Part shown: piece by piece, positions 53,385 through 61,954 of the stretch
How positions within the stretch are numbered: position 1 is the stretch's first letter
Layout of the letters: every line of letters starts with the position of its first letter
Source: Clostridium aceticum
GTDB taxonomy: Bacteria > Bacillota > Clostridia > Peptostreptococcales > Natronincolaceae
Direction of reading: 5' to 3'
Length of the DNA: 64,000 nucleotides
NCBI RefSeq assembly: GCF_001042715.1
Contig: NZ_CP009687.1
Location: 2,843,418 to 2,907,417 of the forward strand
The notes under the pieces: generated by a model
Seen by the model: only the letters and a program-made list of their open reading frames with translations
The model's database searches: none
Told to the model about the DNA's origin: nothing
Made by a program: the position numbers and the translations under genes

Positions 53385-53428
53385 CAATAGTATATCCTTA
53401 TAAGACATACTATCAGGATATACTATTG
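53385..53428. repeat. 14-bp perfect inverted repeat
   Basis: CAATAGTATATCCT and AGGATATACTATTG are separated by 16 bases. It lies between the two terminators, so it is within or upstream of a short transcript. It may be an operator or an RNA structure. Confidence 0.55.
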
Positions 53429-53497
53429 AGCTGTATACTATCCCTGATTTATTTTTAATATACTGTTTTTATAATTTAATAAAAATTAAATAAAGAA

Positions 53498-53529
53498 GAC
53501 ACCCCACAATTTATAGTCCGTAGGGTGTC
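53498..53529 (-). terminator. terminator after the 53543 gene
   Basis: GACACCC and GGGTGTC form the stem of a hairpin just after the gene. It is related in sequence to the one at 53238. Confidence 0.5.
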
Positions 53530-53542
53530 CATTAAACCTTTA

Positions 53543-53758
53543 TTAGCATGTGCTTGTCTTTAACAGATAATTCTTAGCCATCCAAGTGAATCCTTTGTGC
53601 ATAAGCGCACTGTTGTTCCAATCTATTTTAGATGCTATATCCTTTGCCTTTTCGTTTGCACTTTCTTTTGTCAGCTGATTTTTAGATAATATAATCAACT
53701 CTCTTTCTAGTTTGCTTTCAACGTATTTATTAAATCTATCCTGTTGATTTGTAATCAT
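53543..53758 (-). CDS. small unknown protein, 71 aa
   Basis: The start at 53758 follows AAAGGAG. Helical and basic, with a YVESKLERELIILSKNQL helix, a conserved-looking tryptophan (IDWNNSALMHKGFTWMAKN) and a C-terminal Cys. No family recognised. Confidence 0.5.
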   Translation of the reverse strand: MITNQQDRFNKYVESKLERELIILSKNQLTKESANEKAKDIASKIDWNNSALMHKGFTWMAKNYLLKTSTC

Positions 53759-53816
53759 TTATGTTCAGCTCCTTTCATCAGGATATGTTATTTTCTTTGT
53801 TACAACATCTTTAACT

Positions 53817-54353
53817 TCAATCAACTAATAGCCCTCCCGTTTCTGATATAGTTAGATATACTGGATTTATTAAGTCATCCTTAGTTGCTAATACATCTAT
53901 TACCCCATGTAATTCTTCACTTAGTTTATCGTAGTCATTTACATGTATTAAAAAGTATTTTGGGTTCTTATCTATAATTTTATAATAATCCACCAACTTC
54001 ATAGGATATATCGACAGTATATCTTTAATTAATTCCTCATCACATTCATTAAAGTCGTATTCATGTAAGTCTACATGTTTTTTTCCATCTACTATTTCTT
54101 GTTCTTTAGACTTCCATATATTGAATAGGTGTGTAATATCAGATAATTCATTTTCTGTTAGTGAACTGATAATAAAATTAATTCGTTTAGCTAGTTCTTC
54201 ATTTAATTCATACTCATAGCCACCGACTTTTGACATGCATTCATACATGAATATAAATTTCTGAACCTTTAAAGGTGAACTCATAAATGTATCACGGTTA
54301 TTCTCTAAAAGCCAATTACATAATATTTGCTTACGTTCTGTTGAAAATAACAT
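53817..54353 (-). CDS. unknown protein, 178 aa (Panacea-like N-terminus)
   Basis: The ATG at 54353 (MLFSTERK) is 8 bases after AGGAGG; earlier start codons in frame overlap that site. The first 45 residues (LCNWLLENNRDTFMSSPLKV then QKFIFMYECMSKV) resemble the start of Panacea/SocA-like proteins. The rest is charged and helical. Similarity is weak. The 33-bp tandem repeat lies directly upstream, in the promoter region or leader. Confidence 0.4.
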   Translation of the reverse strand: MLFSTERKQILCNWLLENNRDTFMSSPLKVQKFIFMYECMSKVGGYEYELNEELAKRINFIISSLTENELSDITHLFNIWKSKEQEIVDGKKHVDLHEYDFNECDEELIKDILSIYPMKLVDYYKIIDKNPKYFLIHVNDYDKLSEELHGVIDVLATKDDLINPVYLTISETGGLLVD

Positions 54354-54374
54354 CAGCATCACCTCCTATAATTA

Positions 54375-54508
54375 CTATTAAAACGATTTTGATAGGATTC
54401 GTAACCTCTATTAAAACGATTTTGGCAGGATTCGTAACCTCTATTAAGCCGATTTTGGTAGGATCCGTAAACCTCTATTAGACCGATTTTGGTAGGATTC
54501 GTAAACCT
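54375..54508. repeat. tandem array of four 33-34-bp repeats
   Basis: Units start at 54375, 54408, 54441 and 54475 with a partial fifth at 54509. The core is CGATTTTGGTAGGATTCGTAA followed by CCTCTATTA, with a few substitutions; one unit is 34 bases. There are no spacers. It lies in the 280-base region upstream of the 53817 gene and just beyond the 1179-residue gene. It resembles a protein-binding array. Confidence 0.75.
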
Positions 54509-54633
54509 CTATTAATACTAATTTTTAATTATACTTATATTCCATTAAACGTCGTTTATTATGATTTGTTTTTAAATAAATAGTGCAAACCCAATGTTGG
54601 ATTTGCACTCCTATTTTATTAAATGTATTTATT

Positions 54634-57600
54634 TTAATTTCCTTTGATGTCTTGAACGTTGACGTTTGGTATTGAGAATACTCTTGTTTTGAACATATTC
54701 TCTGCTCCATTTAATATCACATTTTGTCCTTTAAACTTTCCTACATAGCCTGATACTTCTGAACTGTATGCATCTGATTTATCATTCATTCTGAATTGAC
54801 TTATAAATGCTGTGCTAAATAAATCACTTTGTCCTTTGTTTACTGGCGTTAAATTAGGGTCAAGTGCTGCACTTCTAATTGGTGAATCTACAAATCCTAT
54901 TTCAAAGCAGGTTTCTCTTCTTACATAGTTTATACCGTCAAAGGCTTCATTGTACCATTTTCCATCAGAAGTCGCCCAACTTGCAGTCTTGTCATTTCCT
55001 TCATTCCTTGTTAATACAGTAATCAAGTTTGTTATGATTTGAGTTCTATCGTTCAATGCTTTACTTTCAGGACTTAATGCATCTATTCCTTGTGTCTTAT
55101 TTAATCTGTCAATCTCAACCCAGCCTGAACCGTCTCGTTTCCTGTAAACTGTTATGTTTCCTTCAACGTCAGCTACTATCTTATAATGAATTTCTATAAC
55201 TGTTTTATTTATTATATCTACATCACCTTGACTTGCTATTCCACCAACATCTGCTGGTTTCATATAATACTTGTCTTCTGTACTACTCTTGTTTGGTAAT
55301 CCTAAACTATTTAAACTTACATTTCCTCCAGTTACCTTTAATCCATTGAAAGCATTACTCGCTTTTGTATTCTTTTCTATATATTGTACTACTCTCCAAT
55401 TATCCAATGCTTTTTCAGCTGTTTTAGCTAGTTCATCATGAGGTGCAATTGTATCAGTTAATTTGTAACTTGCTCCACCTTCAGTTAATACCTTATTAGC
55501 TATTTCATCTTCAATGTATGGTTGCCATGTTATTACACTAACATAGGTATTTTGATTTTTAGTATCTAAGTTATAAATAGACCCACCAGGCAATACTTTA
55601 TTAGTTCCTTGCCATCCATCAGTTCCTTGTATTGCTTTCTGATGAGTACTCCATTGAACACTTGTTAAATTCATATTTATATCTTTTGTACTGCCCCATG
55701 CCGCCTCTGCAAAACTATGTGGATACAACTCACTGATCCATTGAGATAATACGTTTACATTGATTCTATCATTGTCTGACTTAGCTGGTAATTGATATGT
55801 CATTCTAATGTATGGATAGAATTTAACTGCTTTTGAACTTGTGACTATAGTCCCACCACTAAACTTTACACTAACTGGTTTTCCTATTAATGCTGCAAAT
55901 ATATTTGTACTGTTTGTAGTTACTGCATTTCCAATTTTATGTTGAACACCAGTGTAAGATTGAATCGTTACATCCCCATTATATTGTAGTTTATTTGAAT
56001 TTTTAGCTGTTGAACTTAACCCATAACTACTATGCTCTGGACATTTACTATCTGTAAAATAATCACCTATAGAATTATCCATATCTAGCTCTGTATCTAA
56101 TCTTTCAAAATAAACTCTTTCATTTGTTCTACTTCCTACTGGTTGTTTGCCATATCTTGAAAGAAGTGTATTTAGTACATGACTTGAGTTCTCTTTATAA
56201 CTTGCTAATGTTGGCACATCTTTACCTCTCCATAGTACCATCTGATAATTGAAGCTTGATACTCCATCTGTTCCAGCACTTAAACTTGACCTGTTACCTG
56301 ATGCATCATCACCAGTAGTATTTAAAGCTTTGAAGACTCCTACATTTGCAAGTAGTTTTTCTTTAATTGGTGCTATGTTCTTAAAATGATAATCATAGTC
56401 TGTATCTCTTAATACAAATGACTTACCACATCTATGTCCAGGACACCAATATCCATCCTCAGAATTTCCTCTACAGCCTCCACAATATTCAATATAATCA
56501 CAGGTACCAGATAAACTCTGATAATTGAAGTTCATTGTCTTAGCTCCCCAATTTGGTATGTTAGGGTTCATCGTATCTATTGCTTTTGTTATCTGACTTT
56601 CTCTAATTACCAAGTCAGCATCTCCTACTACCTCTGTCTTCTTTATTAGTTTTACATATAAAGTTGTGTTTGGTTCTTCTACTTTAACTGTAGTTGTTGA
56701 TTTTCCTGAACTACTACTTGAGGTATTACTTTTTATTTGAGTCCATGTAGTTGATTCATTAACATTTACATAGTCTCTCGAGATAAACCATTCATCAACT
56801 TTATATTCAATTTCATTTTGAATTATTATTCTTTGTGGGTTATTATTTCTACTGTATGTCCCTACATGATTTCCATCTTCTTCATATGTCTTTATTATGT
56901 TTATATTTCGTTGCTCTGGTTTTTCGTTGTTGGCTAATGGTATGCTACTTGGATCAGGTGCTGGGTGAGGATTGTTACCCTCTGGAGTATCGAATGTTTG
57001 TGTCGAACTTTCATCTCCAGCTTTTAATCTATATAAATGTAATGACCAACCGGGCTGTATATCAGAAACTACTTTGTTTGTAATGCTTTGCCCTGTGTCG
57101 TTTGGAGGTGATATAGTCCATTCATAGTCAGTTATTACTTTTCCTGCCCCATCTCTATATGCGTAAAAAGTAAAGGATAAACCTTTTGCAACCATTGAAC
57201 GTCTACCCATTCTACCAAATAAAGATGTGTCATATCCTCCAGTTCCTTTACCAGCTGTTGGATTGAACCAAACCTTACCATTGCTATCAGGTGTTTCTAA
57301 CCAATCTACTATCCATCCTATAGATGTTTGTGTCCCATAAACTCCATATGAGTATTGTTCTTTACTTATCCTTAACTTGTTCCATATAATTGGTTCAATC
57401 GATATTCCTAATCCTTTAGATGCCATTAGCTCTATCGGTTTGATTGCTCCCTTTCTCAACTGTGCTAATTCTTCAGTTGTGAATGTGTCACTATATAAGA
57501 ATGCATCTGATTTTGGTTGCCATAAACTGTCCACTGTATTATTTTCAGCATTTACTGTTGCTAAGTTTAATATTACATATAATAATGCGTTTATATCTAA

Positions 57601-58173
57601 TTTATCTGACGATCCATAGAATACATTTTTTATTTCATTTCCGTAGCTTATCCAATTTCCCCCCACTAAATCAAGTGGGTATGGTATTTTAGATGATTTA
57701 AAATTATTTATTGCGTTACTTAAATCTGCACCCTTAGGAACTGATGTTATTAAATTTCCTTTGTTTAACAATGTATTAATATCAGATATAGATAATATTT
57801 TAGTGTTTAATTCATTTTTACTTTCATATATGTTACGAAGTACTCCTAATTTATGGTTATCTCCAAAATAATCCATAGAATCAATATTATCGTAACTAAA
57901 TACAAGGTCTAAATAATCCTTGCCCATAAACGTAAACGCTGGTGCTGCATCATATCCAAGTATTGTTATACGGAATCCTTGAAATCTACTGCTCCATACA
58001 CCGCTATTACCTCCAGGTGTAGGACTTCCTGGTGTTTTTCCACTTCCTCCTGCTGACGATATACCATTTACTGGTGTAAATCCACTTGAGGCATATGCTG
58101 TTTGTGGAATTATTGAGATTATCATTACAACCAATAGTAATATTGATATTAACCGTGCTTTATTCTTAACCAT
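54634..58173 (-). CDS. large secreted protein, 1179 aa
   Basis: The start at 58173 follows AGGAAAGGAG. A signal peptide (ISILLLVVMIISIIPQTAYA) is followed by a Gly/Ser/Pro-rich linker. The body has beta-rich regions. One at about 440-540 resembles a MucBP/EF0797-like domain, and a Cys cluster lies near residue 570 (CDYIEYCGGCRG and CPGHRCGKS, a possible metal or disulfide site). No LPxTG or membrane anchor is visible. I do not recognise the family. It is the first of a cluster with a membrane-anchored EF-hand protein and two transglutaminase-like proteins, probably forming an envelope or cell-surface structure. Confidence 0.7.
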   Translation of the reverse strand: MVKNKARLISILLLVVMIISIIPQTAYASSGFTPVNGISSAGGSGKTPGSPTPGGNSGVWSSRFQGFRITILGYDAAPAFTFMGKDYLDLVFSYDNIDSMDYFGDNHKLGVLRNIYESKNELNTKILSISDINTLLNKGNLITSVPKGADLSNAINNFKSSKIPYPLDLVGGNWISYGNEIKNVFYGSSDKLDINALLYVILNLATVNAENNTVDSLWQPKSDAFLYSDTFTTEELAQLRKGAIKPIELMASKGLGISIEPIIWNKLRISKEQYSYGVYGTQTSIGWIVDWLETPDSNGKVWFNPTAGKGTGGYDTSLFGRMGRRSMVAKGLSFTFYAYRDGAGKVITDYEWTISPPNDTGQSITNKVVSDIQPGWSLHLYRLKAGDESSTQTFDTPEGNNPHPAPDPSSIPLANNEKPEQRNINIIKTYEEDGNHVGTYSRNNNPQRIIIQNEIEYKVDEWFISRDYVNVNESTTWTQIKSNTSSSSSGKSTTTVKVEEPNTTLYVKLIKKTEVVGDADLVIRESQITKAIDTMNPNIPNWGAKTMNFNYQSLSGTCDYIEYCGGCRGNSEDGYWCPGHRCGKSFVLRDTDYDYHFKNIAPIKEKLLANVGVFKALNTTGDDASGNRSSLSAGTDGVSSFNYQMVLWRGKDVPTLASYKENSSHVLNTLLSRYGKQPVGSRTNERVYFERLDTELDMDNSIGDYFTDSKCPEHSSYGLSSTAKNSNKLQYNGDVTIQSYTGVQHKIGNAVTTNSTNIFAALIGKPVSVKFSGGTIVTSSKAVKFYPYIRMTYQLPAKSDNDRINVNVLSQWISELYPHSFAEAAWGSTKDINMNLTSVQWSTHQKAIQGTDGWQGTNKVLPGGSIYNLDTKNQNTYVSVITWQPYIEDEIANKVLTEGGASYKLTDTIAPHDELAKTAEKALDNWRVVQYIEKNTKASNAFNGLKVTGGNVSLNSLGLPNKSSTEDKYYMKPADVGGIASQGDVDIINKTVIEIHYKIVADVEGNITVYRKRDGSGWVEIDRLNKTQGIDALSPESKALNDRTQIITNLITVLTRNEGNDKTASWATSDGKWYNEAFDGINYVRRETCFEIGFVDSPIRSAALDPNLTPVNKGQSDLFSTAFISQFRMNDKSDAYSSEVSGYVGKFKGQNVILNGAENMFKTRVFSIPNVNVQDIKGN

Positions 58174-58242
58174 TATTACATCTCCTTTCCTATAAAATGT
58201 AAGGACATTAGCTACTATGTTTAGTAACTAATGTCCATATGT

Positions 58243-58929
58243 TTAATTTACTGGATCAAATGGTTTTTGATATTCTTCTAAAGATCCGTTACCACCTGTA
58301 CCTGAATCCCAGTTTAAAATGTCATTGATAGCATCTTCTGACATCTGTTTAGAATTATCTATTTCTTTCTGTGTCATTCCGTTATTATTCGTTGCAGGCG
58401 GTGTTGGCTTATCTGCTGGTTTTGTATTTCCTTGATTATTGTTATTATTTGTAGGTGGTGTATTATCTACAGGGGGTTTGGTATTACCTACAATAGTATC
58501 CTCTTTAACTTCAGCTGGTTTCTCGTTCGTTACTGGTTCCTTTATACCATTAAACTCTGCTTGCTCTTCAGCTGTTATATATAAGTCTTGATTTAGGTCT
58601 GCTGGGTTCTCTGCTATCCATTGCTCCCATTCTCCTTTGTCTACGTGTCCATCATCATTTAGGTCTGCATCTGGATTGTAGACTGTAACTACTGGTGGCT
58701 CTTCCCAATCTATTACTGGTTCTGCTATAAAAACTGGCTCGCTGTCTGGTTCAAAATATACGTCTTTATCTTGTGAATATTCCTGATGTTGCTCTGTTAT
58801 CGTTGTTTCTGGTACTGATGTATAATCGTAAGCTGGTTCTTTGTTAATGAAGTTCACGTAAACTAGAACTCCACATATCATGATTACTATTCCAGTAGCT
58901 GCTATTGCTATTTTCTTCTTGTTTAACAT
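58243..58929 (-). CDS. membrane-anchored EF-hand protein
   Basis: The 228 residues begin with a membrane segment (IAIAATGIVIMICGVLVYV) and lead to two perfect-looking calcium loops. DLNDDGHVDKGE and DLNQDLYITAEE have Asp/Asn at positions 1, 3 and 5 and Glu at 12, spaced 22 residues as in dockerin. A Pro/Asn-rich linker and a short C-terminal acidic end follow. It is probably an extracellular calcium-dependent binding protein. AAGGGAG precedes the ATG at 58929. It lies next to the 1179-residue secreted gene, in the same direction. Confidence 0.75.
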   Translation of the reverse strand: MLNKKKIAIAATGIVIMICGVLVYVNFINKEPAYDYTSVPETTITEQHQEYSQDKDVYFEPDSEPVFIAEPVIDWEEPPVVTVYNPDADLNDDGHVDKGEWEQWIAENPADLNQDLYITAEEQAEFNGIKEPVTNEKPAEVKEDTIVGNTKPPVDNTPPTNNNNNQGNTKPADKPTPPATNNNGMTQKEIDNSKQMSEDAINDILNWDSGTGGNGSLEEYQKPFDPVN

Positions 58930-58946
58930 TTGGTATCTCTCCCTTC

Positions 58947-59732
58947 TTACTTATTACTTACTTTTAGAAGTGTTATTATATCAGAACTTTCTTCAATTGA
59001 TTTTACTAAATCTAATATCTGTATTACTTCATTGCTTATTGAAGTTCTTTCTTTTACTTTATGTTGACTGCTTTTCAAATAAACTTCTACCACAAACTTC
59101 ATAGATTTATCTAATTCTGGTTTTGAATACCTATCTTTATTTTTTATTGCATCATTTAGTCTATCTAAGTTAATTATGAATTCGTCCTCTACTTCTATAT
59201 CATCTATTTCTATGTCTCCTTGAAGCATCTCATAGTATATTTCCCCTGTATTTATTAATCTTCCAAGCTCTGCTTTTTTCGTTTCTATTAACCTCTGTAA
59301 TATCTCTTCTAGTTTTACTTGTTCGTATGGCTTGTTGATTATCTTTATATTACAGTCTGCAAATCTAATATGAGGATATAAATCCCAAGCTACTCTTTTG
59401 ACTTCAAATATAATTGTAATCGGTAGGTTGGTAGTTGTATATCTTCTAATTTCTAAATGTTCATCTTTCATCAAAGGTTCTTCTAAAATATGAATTTTAG
59501 CGTCTTTAATGAAATCTTTTAATGTAACATAATTTACTAACATGTTAGGTATCTCTAATTCCCTTTGTCCATTTAATAAATACTTTAATTCATTTATTGA
59601 GTATTTCTTTTGCCTTACGTTTCCTAATACAGATTGTTGACGAATAAACTCCATCATTGATTCGTGTACAAATTTATGTGCCTGTTCCTCTAACTTTTTG
59701 ATTTCTAATGAACTTACATATTTTTGTATCAT
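58947..59732 (-). CDS. unknown protein, 261 aa
   Basis: ATG at 59732 (MIQKYVSS), 10 bases after AGGAGG; a TTG nine bases upstream overlaps the stop codon of the previous gene and is an alternative. It appears soluble, helical at both ends with beta segments in the middle (LPITIIFEVKRVAWDLYPHI), without signal peptide. No family recognised. It is tightly linked to the 59738 gene. Confidence 0.6.
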   Translation of the reverse strand: MIQKYVSSLEIKKLEEQAHKFVHESMMEFIRQQSVLGNVRQKKYSINELKYLLNGQRELEIPNMLVNYVTLKDFIKDAKIHILEEPLMKDEHLEIRRYTTTNLPITIIFEVKRVAWDLYPHIRFADCNIKIINKPYEQVKLEEILQRLIETKKAELGRLINTGEIYYEMLQGDIEIDDIEVEDEFIINLDRLNDAIKNKDRYSKPELDKSMKFVVEVYLKSSQHKVKERTSISNEVIQILDLVKSIEESSDIITLLKVSNK

Positions 59733-59737
59733 ATCTC

Positions 59738-60247
59738 TCAAGCCTCCTCCTTATTATAGATTCTTACATCACAATCTCTGAATATCTTCAACTTTTCTTC
59801 ACCATTCTCATCTGTTCCAACCCCTGTTCCAATGACTTTACCTTCTTTAGCTAAACTGCATATTTCATCATAAGTAAGATCTCTTGTTACTCTAGTAGAC
59901 TTTACAACCCTGTAAGTTGTCTTTTCTCCATATCCCTTATATCCTAAAAGGACTTCTTTTCTTTCATCTGGTGGTGTTATAGGTTCACCTGCTCCATTTA
60001 ATTCATCCAGACGTCTTGCGTTATACATGCAATAATTGTTTGGAATAACTCTATTGTTCTGAAACTTTAAACCAATTACTGTACCCCCATCTTGAAATAT
60101 CTCTTTTATCTGCTTTATGCTTAGTATTTCTGTTTTATCTTCTTTATCAGAATGTAAATCATATATTAGGTAAGCCTCAATAGCACCTAGTTTCTTCCCA
60201 CTTATATTATGAACTCTCCTTACACAACCGATAGCATATCTTCTCAT
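59738..60247 (-). CDS. unknown protein with internal duplication, 169 aa
   Basis: The start follows AAAGGATG. Two halves are alike: SIKQIKEIFQDGGTVIGLK with NNYCMYNA, and TYDEICSLAKEGKVIGTGV with RDCDVRIYN. The protein therefore consists of two related small alpha/beta domains. The stop overlaps the next gene's ribosome-binding region, so translation is coupled. No named family. Confidence 0.6.
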   Translation of the reverse strand: MRRYAIGCVRRVHNISGKKLGAIEAYLIYDLHSDKEDKTEILSIKQIKEIFQDGGTVIGLKFQNNRVIPNNYCMYNARRLDELNGAGEPITPPDERKEVLLGYKGYGEKTTYRVVKSTRVTRDLTYDEICSLAKEGKVIGTGVGTDENGEEKLKIFRDCDVRIYNKEEA

Positions 60248-60385
60248 TTTTCATCATCCTTTCTTTTTTATTAATTTTAATTTTATTATCTTTTATGTTA
60301 TTAGCTTAGATTGTCTTTTTTAAATAGTTGCTTATATCTAAAACACTAATTGTAGCTATATAAACTAATTCGATAAATAAAAATA

Positions 60386-60417
60386 ACAAGGTGCTTTAAT
60401 TTCTAAGCTCCTTGTTA
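60386..60417 (-). terminator. terminator in a 516-base spacer
   Basis: AACAAGG and CCTTGTT with a GCTT/AAGC extension, followed by ATTTTTATT on the minus strand. It lies in the spacer 60248-60763 and ends the transcript from the transglutaminase-like gene. Confidence 0.6.
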
Positions 60418-60763
60418 CTTCTATTATCTGTGTTTAAATTTCTTTATATATTGCTATTTCTAATACTAATGTTTACTATCCTTCAGCAATTTTTACTTTT
60501 AATTTTTAAGTCTTTTTTATATCACTGTCCTAAGTTTTTTCGTCTACTGCTTACCTAATTTATCCTTAAATGTAACCTTAAATTTTTAATAGCTTACCAA
60601 GTTATTTTTTCTATCCTCCATTTAATCATACTAATTTGAAATTCTTAAAATATGTTGATAAATAAATGATTATCTTGAAAATATATAATGTTTGCTAAGT
60701 GTTCATTACTATATAACCATTCGCTGGTTCCTTTGGCTCTAAACCACTAAACTCATTTTCTCT

Positions 60764-61732
60764 TTAGTATCTAATCCTTGGAATGTAGTTACTATCTATT
60801 GAAAACCGTCCTGATGTTGCATCCACTGGTATCCATTCTCCGTTTATAAGTATTTCATTCCATGCGTGTCCCTCCAAGTGTAAATAGCCACTAATATATC
60901 TCGTTGGTATTCCTTGACTTCTTAACATGACTGCTAATAACACTGCTTGATCCGAACATATCCCTTTATTGGTTACTATTGTTTTATCTGCGTTTGGTAT
61001 ATAAAATGGTGAATTTAATCCCTGCCCAATAAACTCATTATCATACTCTATATCTGATACCAACATAAACACTCTCATGATAAATTGTTCGTCTGATACG
61101 CTATCATCTCTTATCAACTTAGCCATTCTTGTACTTAAGTAGTTATCATCAAACTTAATGAACTCTGTAGAACTCAAATACCTTGAATCTTCAAATTCCT
61201 TAGTACTAGGTGCATATAATATAGAAGAAACTAAAATCTTTTCTGTATCCTTCTCTGTATCATGTATCCCTAATTCTATTTTTAAAATACTAAACTCATT
61301 CTCTGTATCTATATTTATATCTTCAGGTACTGATATTTTTAAATCTATGCCTACCATCTCTGGTTTTATGATTATAGCTTTTGATTTACTGAACTCGTCT
61401 TCTTGATTTCTTATTCCTGCTCTTAATACTAGTATTATTTCATCTGATTGTTTCTCCTTTAATTCTATAAAGCTTTCATTGATTTTTACATTGATATATC
61501 CTTTATCTTCAAAGGTAGTTACCTCTAAATGCTCTGATATGTTTATTAGATGACCTTGTGACTCCTCGTCTTGTTTACCCCGTGTATCTGAATTGTCTTC
61601 CATTATAAATTCTGACACACTCTCTGAAACTGCAATGTTTATAGCTCCACACTCTGATATCTCAATATTCATAGCTAGTAAACTTATCAAGCTAAAAATT
61701 AATATAAATGTATATCCTTTAAGTCTTCTCAT
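60764..61732 (-). CDS. exported transglutaminase-like protein, 322 aa
   Basis: A hydrophobic N-terminal signal (FILIFSLISLLAM) precedes a beta-rich middle part and a C-terminal transglutaminase-like domain. KGICSDQAVLLAVMLRSQG gives the catalytic Cys, HAWNEILING the His, and PVDATSG the Asp of the triad. The last residues NYIPRIRY are followed by a stop and then by 22 in-frame sense codons. AAGGAGG precedes the ATG at 61732. It is probably a surface peptidase or cross-linking enzyme. It is paralogous to the next gene. Confidence 0.85.
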   Translation of the reverse strand: MRRLKGYTFILIFSLISLLAMNIEISECGAINIAVSESVSEFIMEDNSDTRGKQDEESQGHLINISEHLEVTTFEDKGYINVKINESFIELKEKQSDEIILVLRAGIRNQEDEFSKSKAIIIKPEMVGIDLKISVPEDINIDTENEFSILKIELGIHDTEKDTEKILVSSILYAPSTKEFEDSRYLSSTEFIKFDDNYLSTRMAKLIRDDSVSDEQFIMRVFMLVSDIEYDNEFIGQGLNSPFYIPNADKTIVTNKGICSDQAVLLAVMLRSQGIPTRYISGYLHLEGHAWNEILINGEWIPVDATSGRFSIDSNYIPRIRY

Positions 61733-61867
61733 TTCTCTTAGCCTCCTTCACTTTTATTTATTAATACATTTCTTGCTCTTTATAAAGTAAGGTTGCTTAT
61801 CTCTAAATGGTGAAATGTTTATTAACTAGCCTTTTCTCAACATCTATAGCTTTCTTTTCTTTATAAA

Positions 61868-61912
61868 TGAAACACCCAAACCTCCAGTTGCTCAAGCTGT
61901 TAGTTTGGGTGC
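61868..61912 (-). terminator. terminator between the transglutaminase-like genes
   Basis: GCACCCAAA and TTTGGGTGT pair around a 20-base loop with inner pairing, followed by TTCATTT on the minus strand. Confidence 0.55.
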
Positions 61913-61954
61913 TCTATTGTTATATAGGAGTACTATGTTTTTTCTTTACTTTAT

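Noticed and set aside
54287-54481. Plus-strand frame through the 33-bp tandem repeat
   Set aside because: One unit is 34 bases and breaks the frame periodicity, and no ribosome-binding site precedes it.
54375-54508. Possible CRISPR array
   Set aside because: The units are contiguous with no unique spacers and no cas genes are present nearby.
55000-57700. Plus-strand frames opposite the large secreted gene
   Set aside because: They are short, lack ribosome-binding sites and lie entirely inside a well-supported gene.
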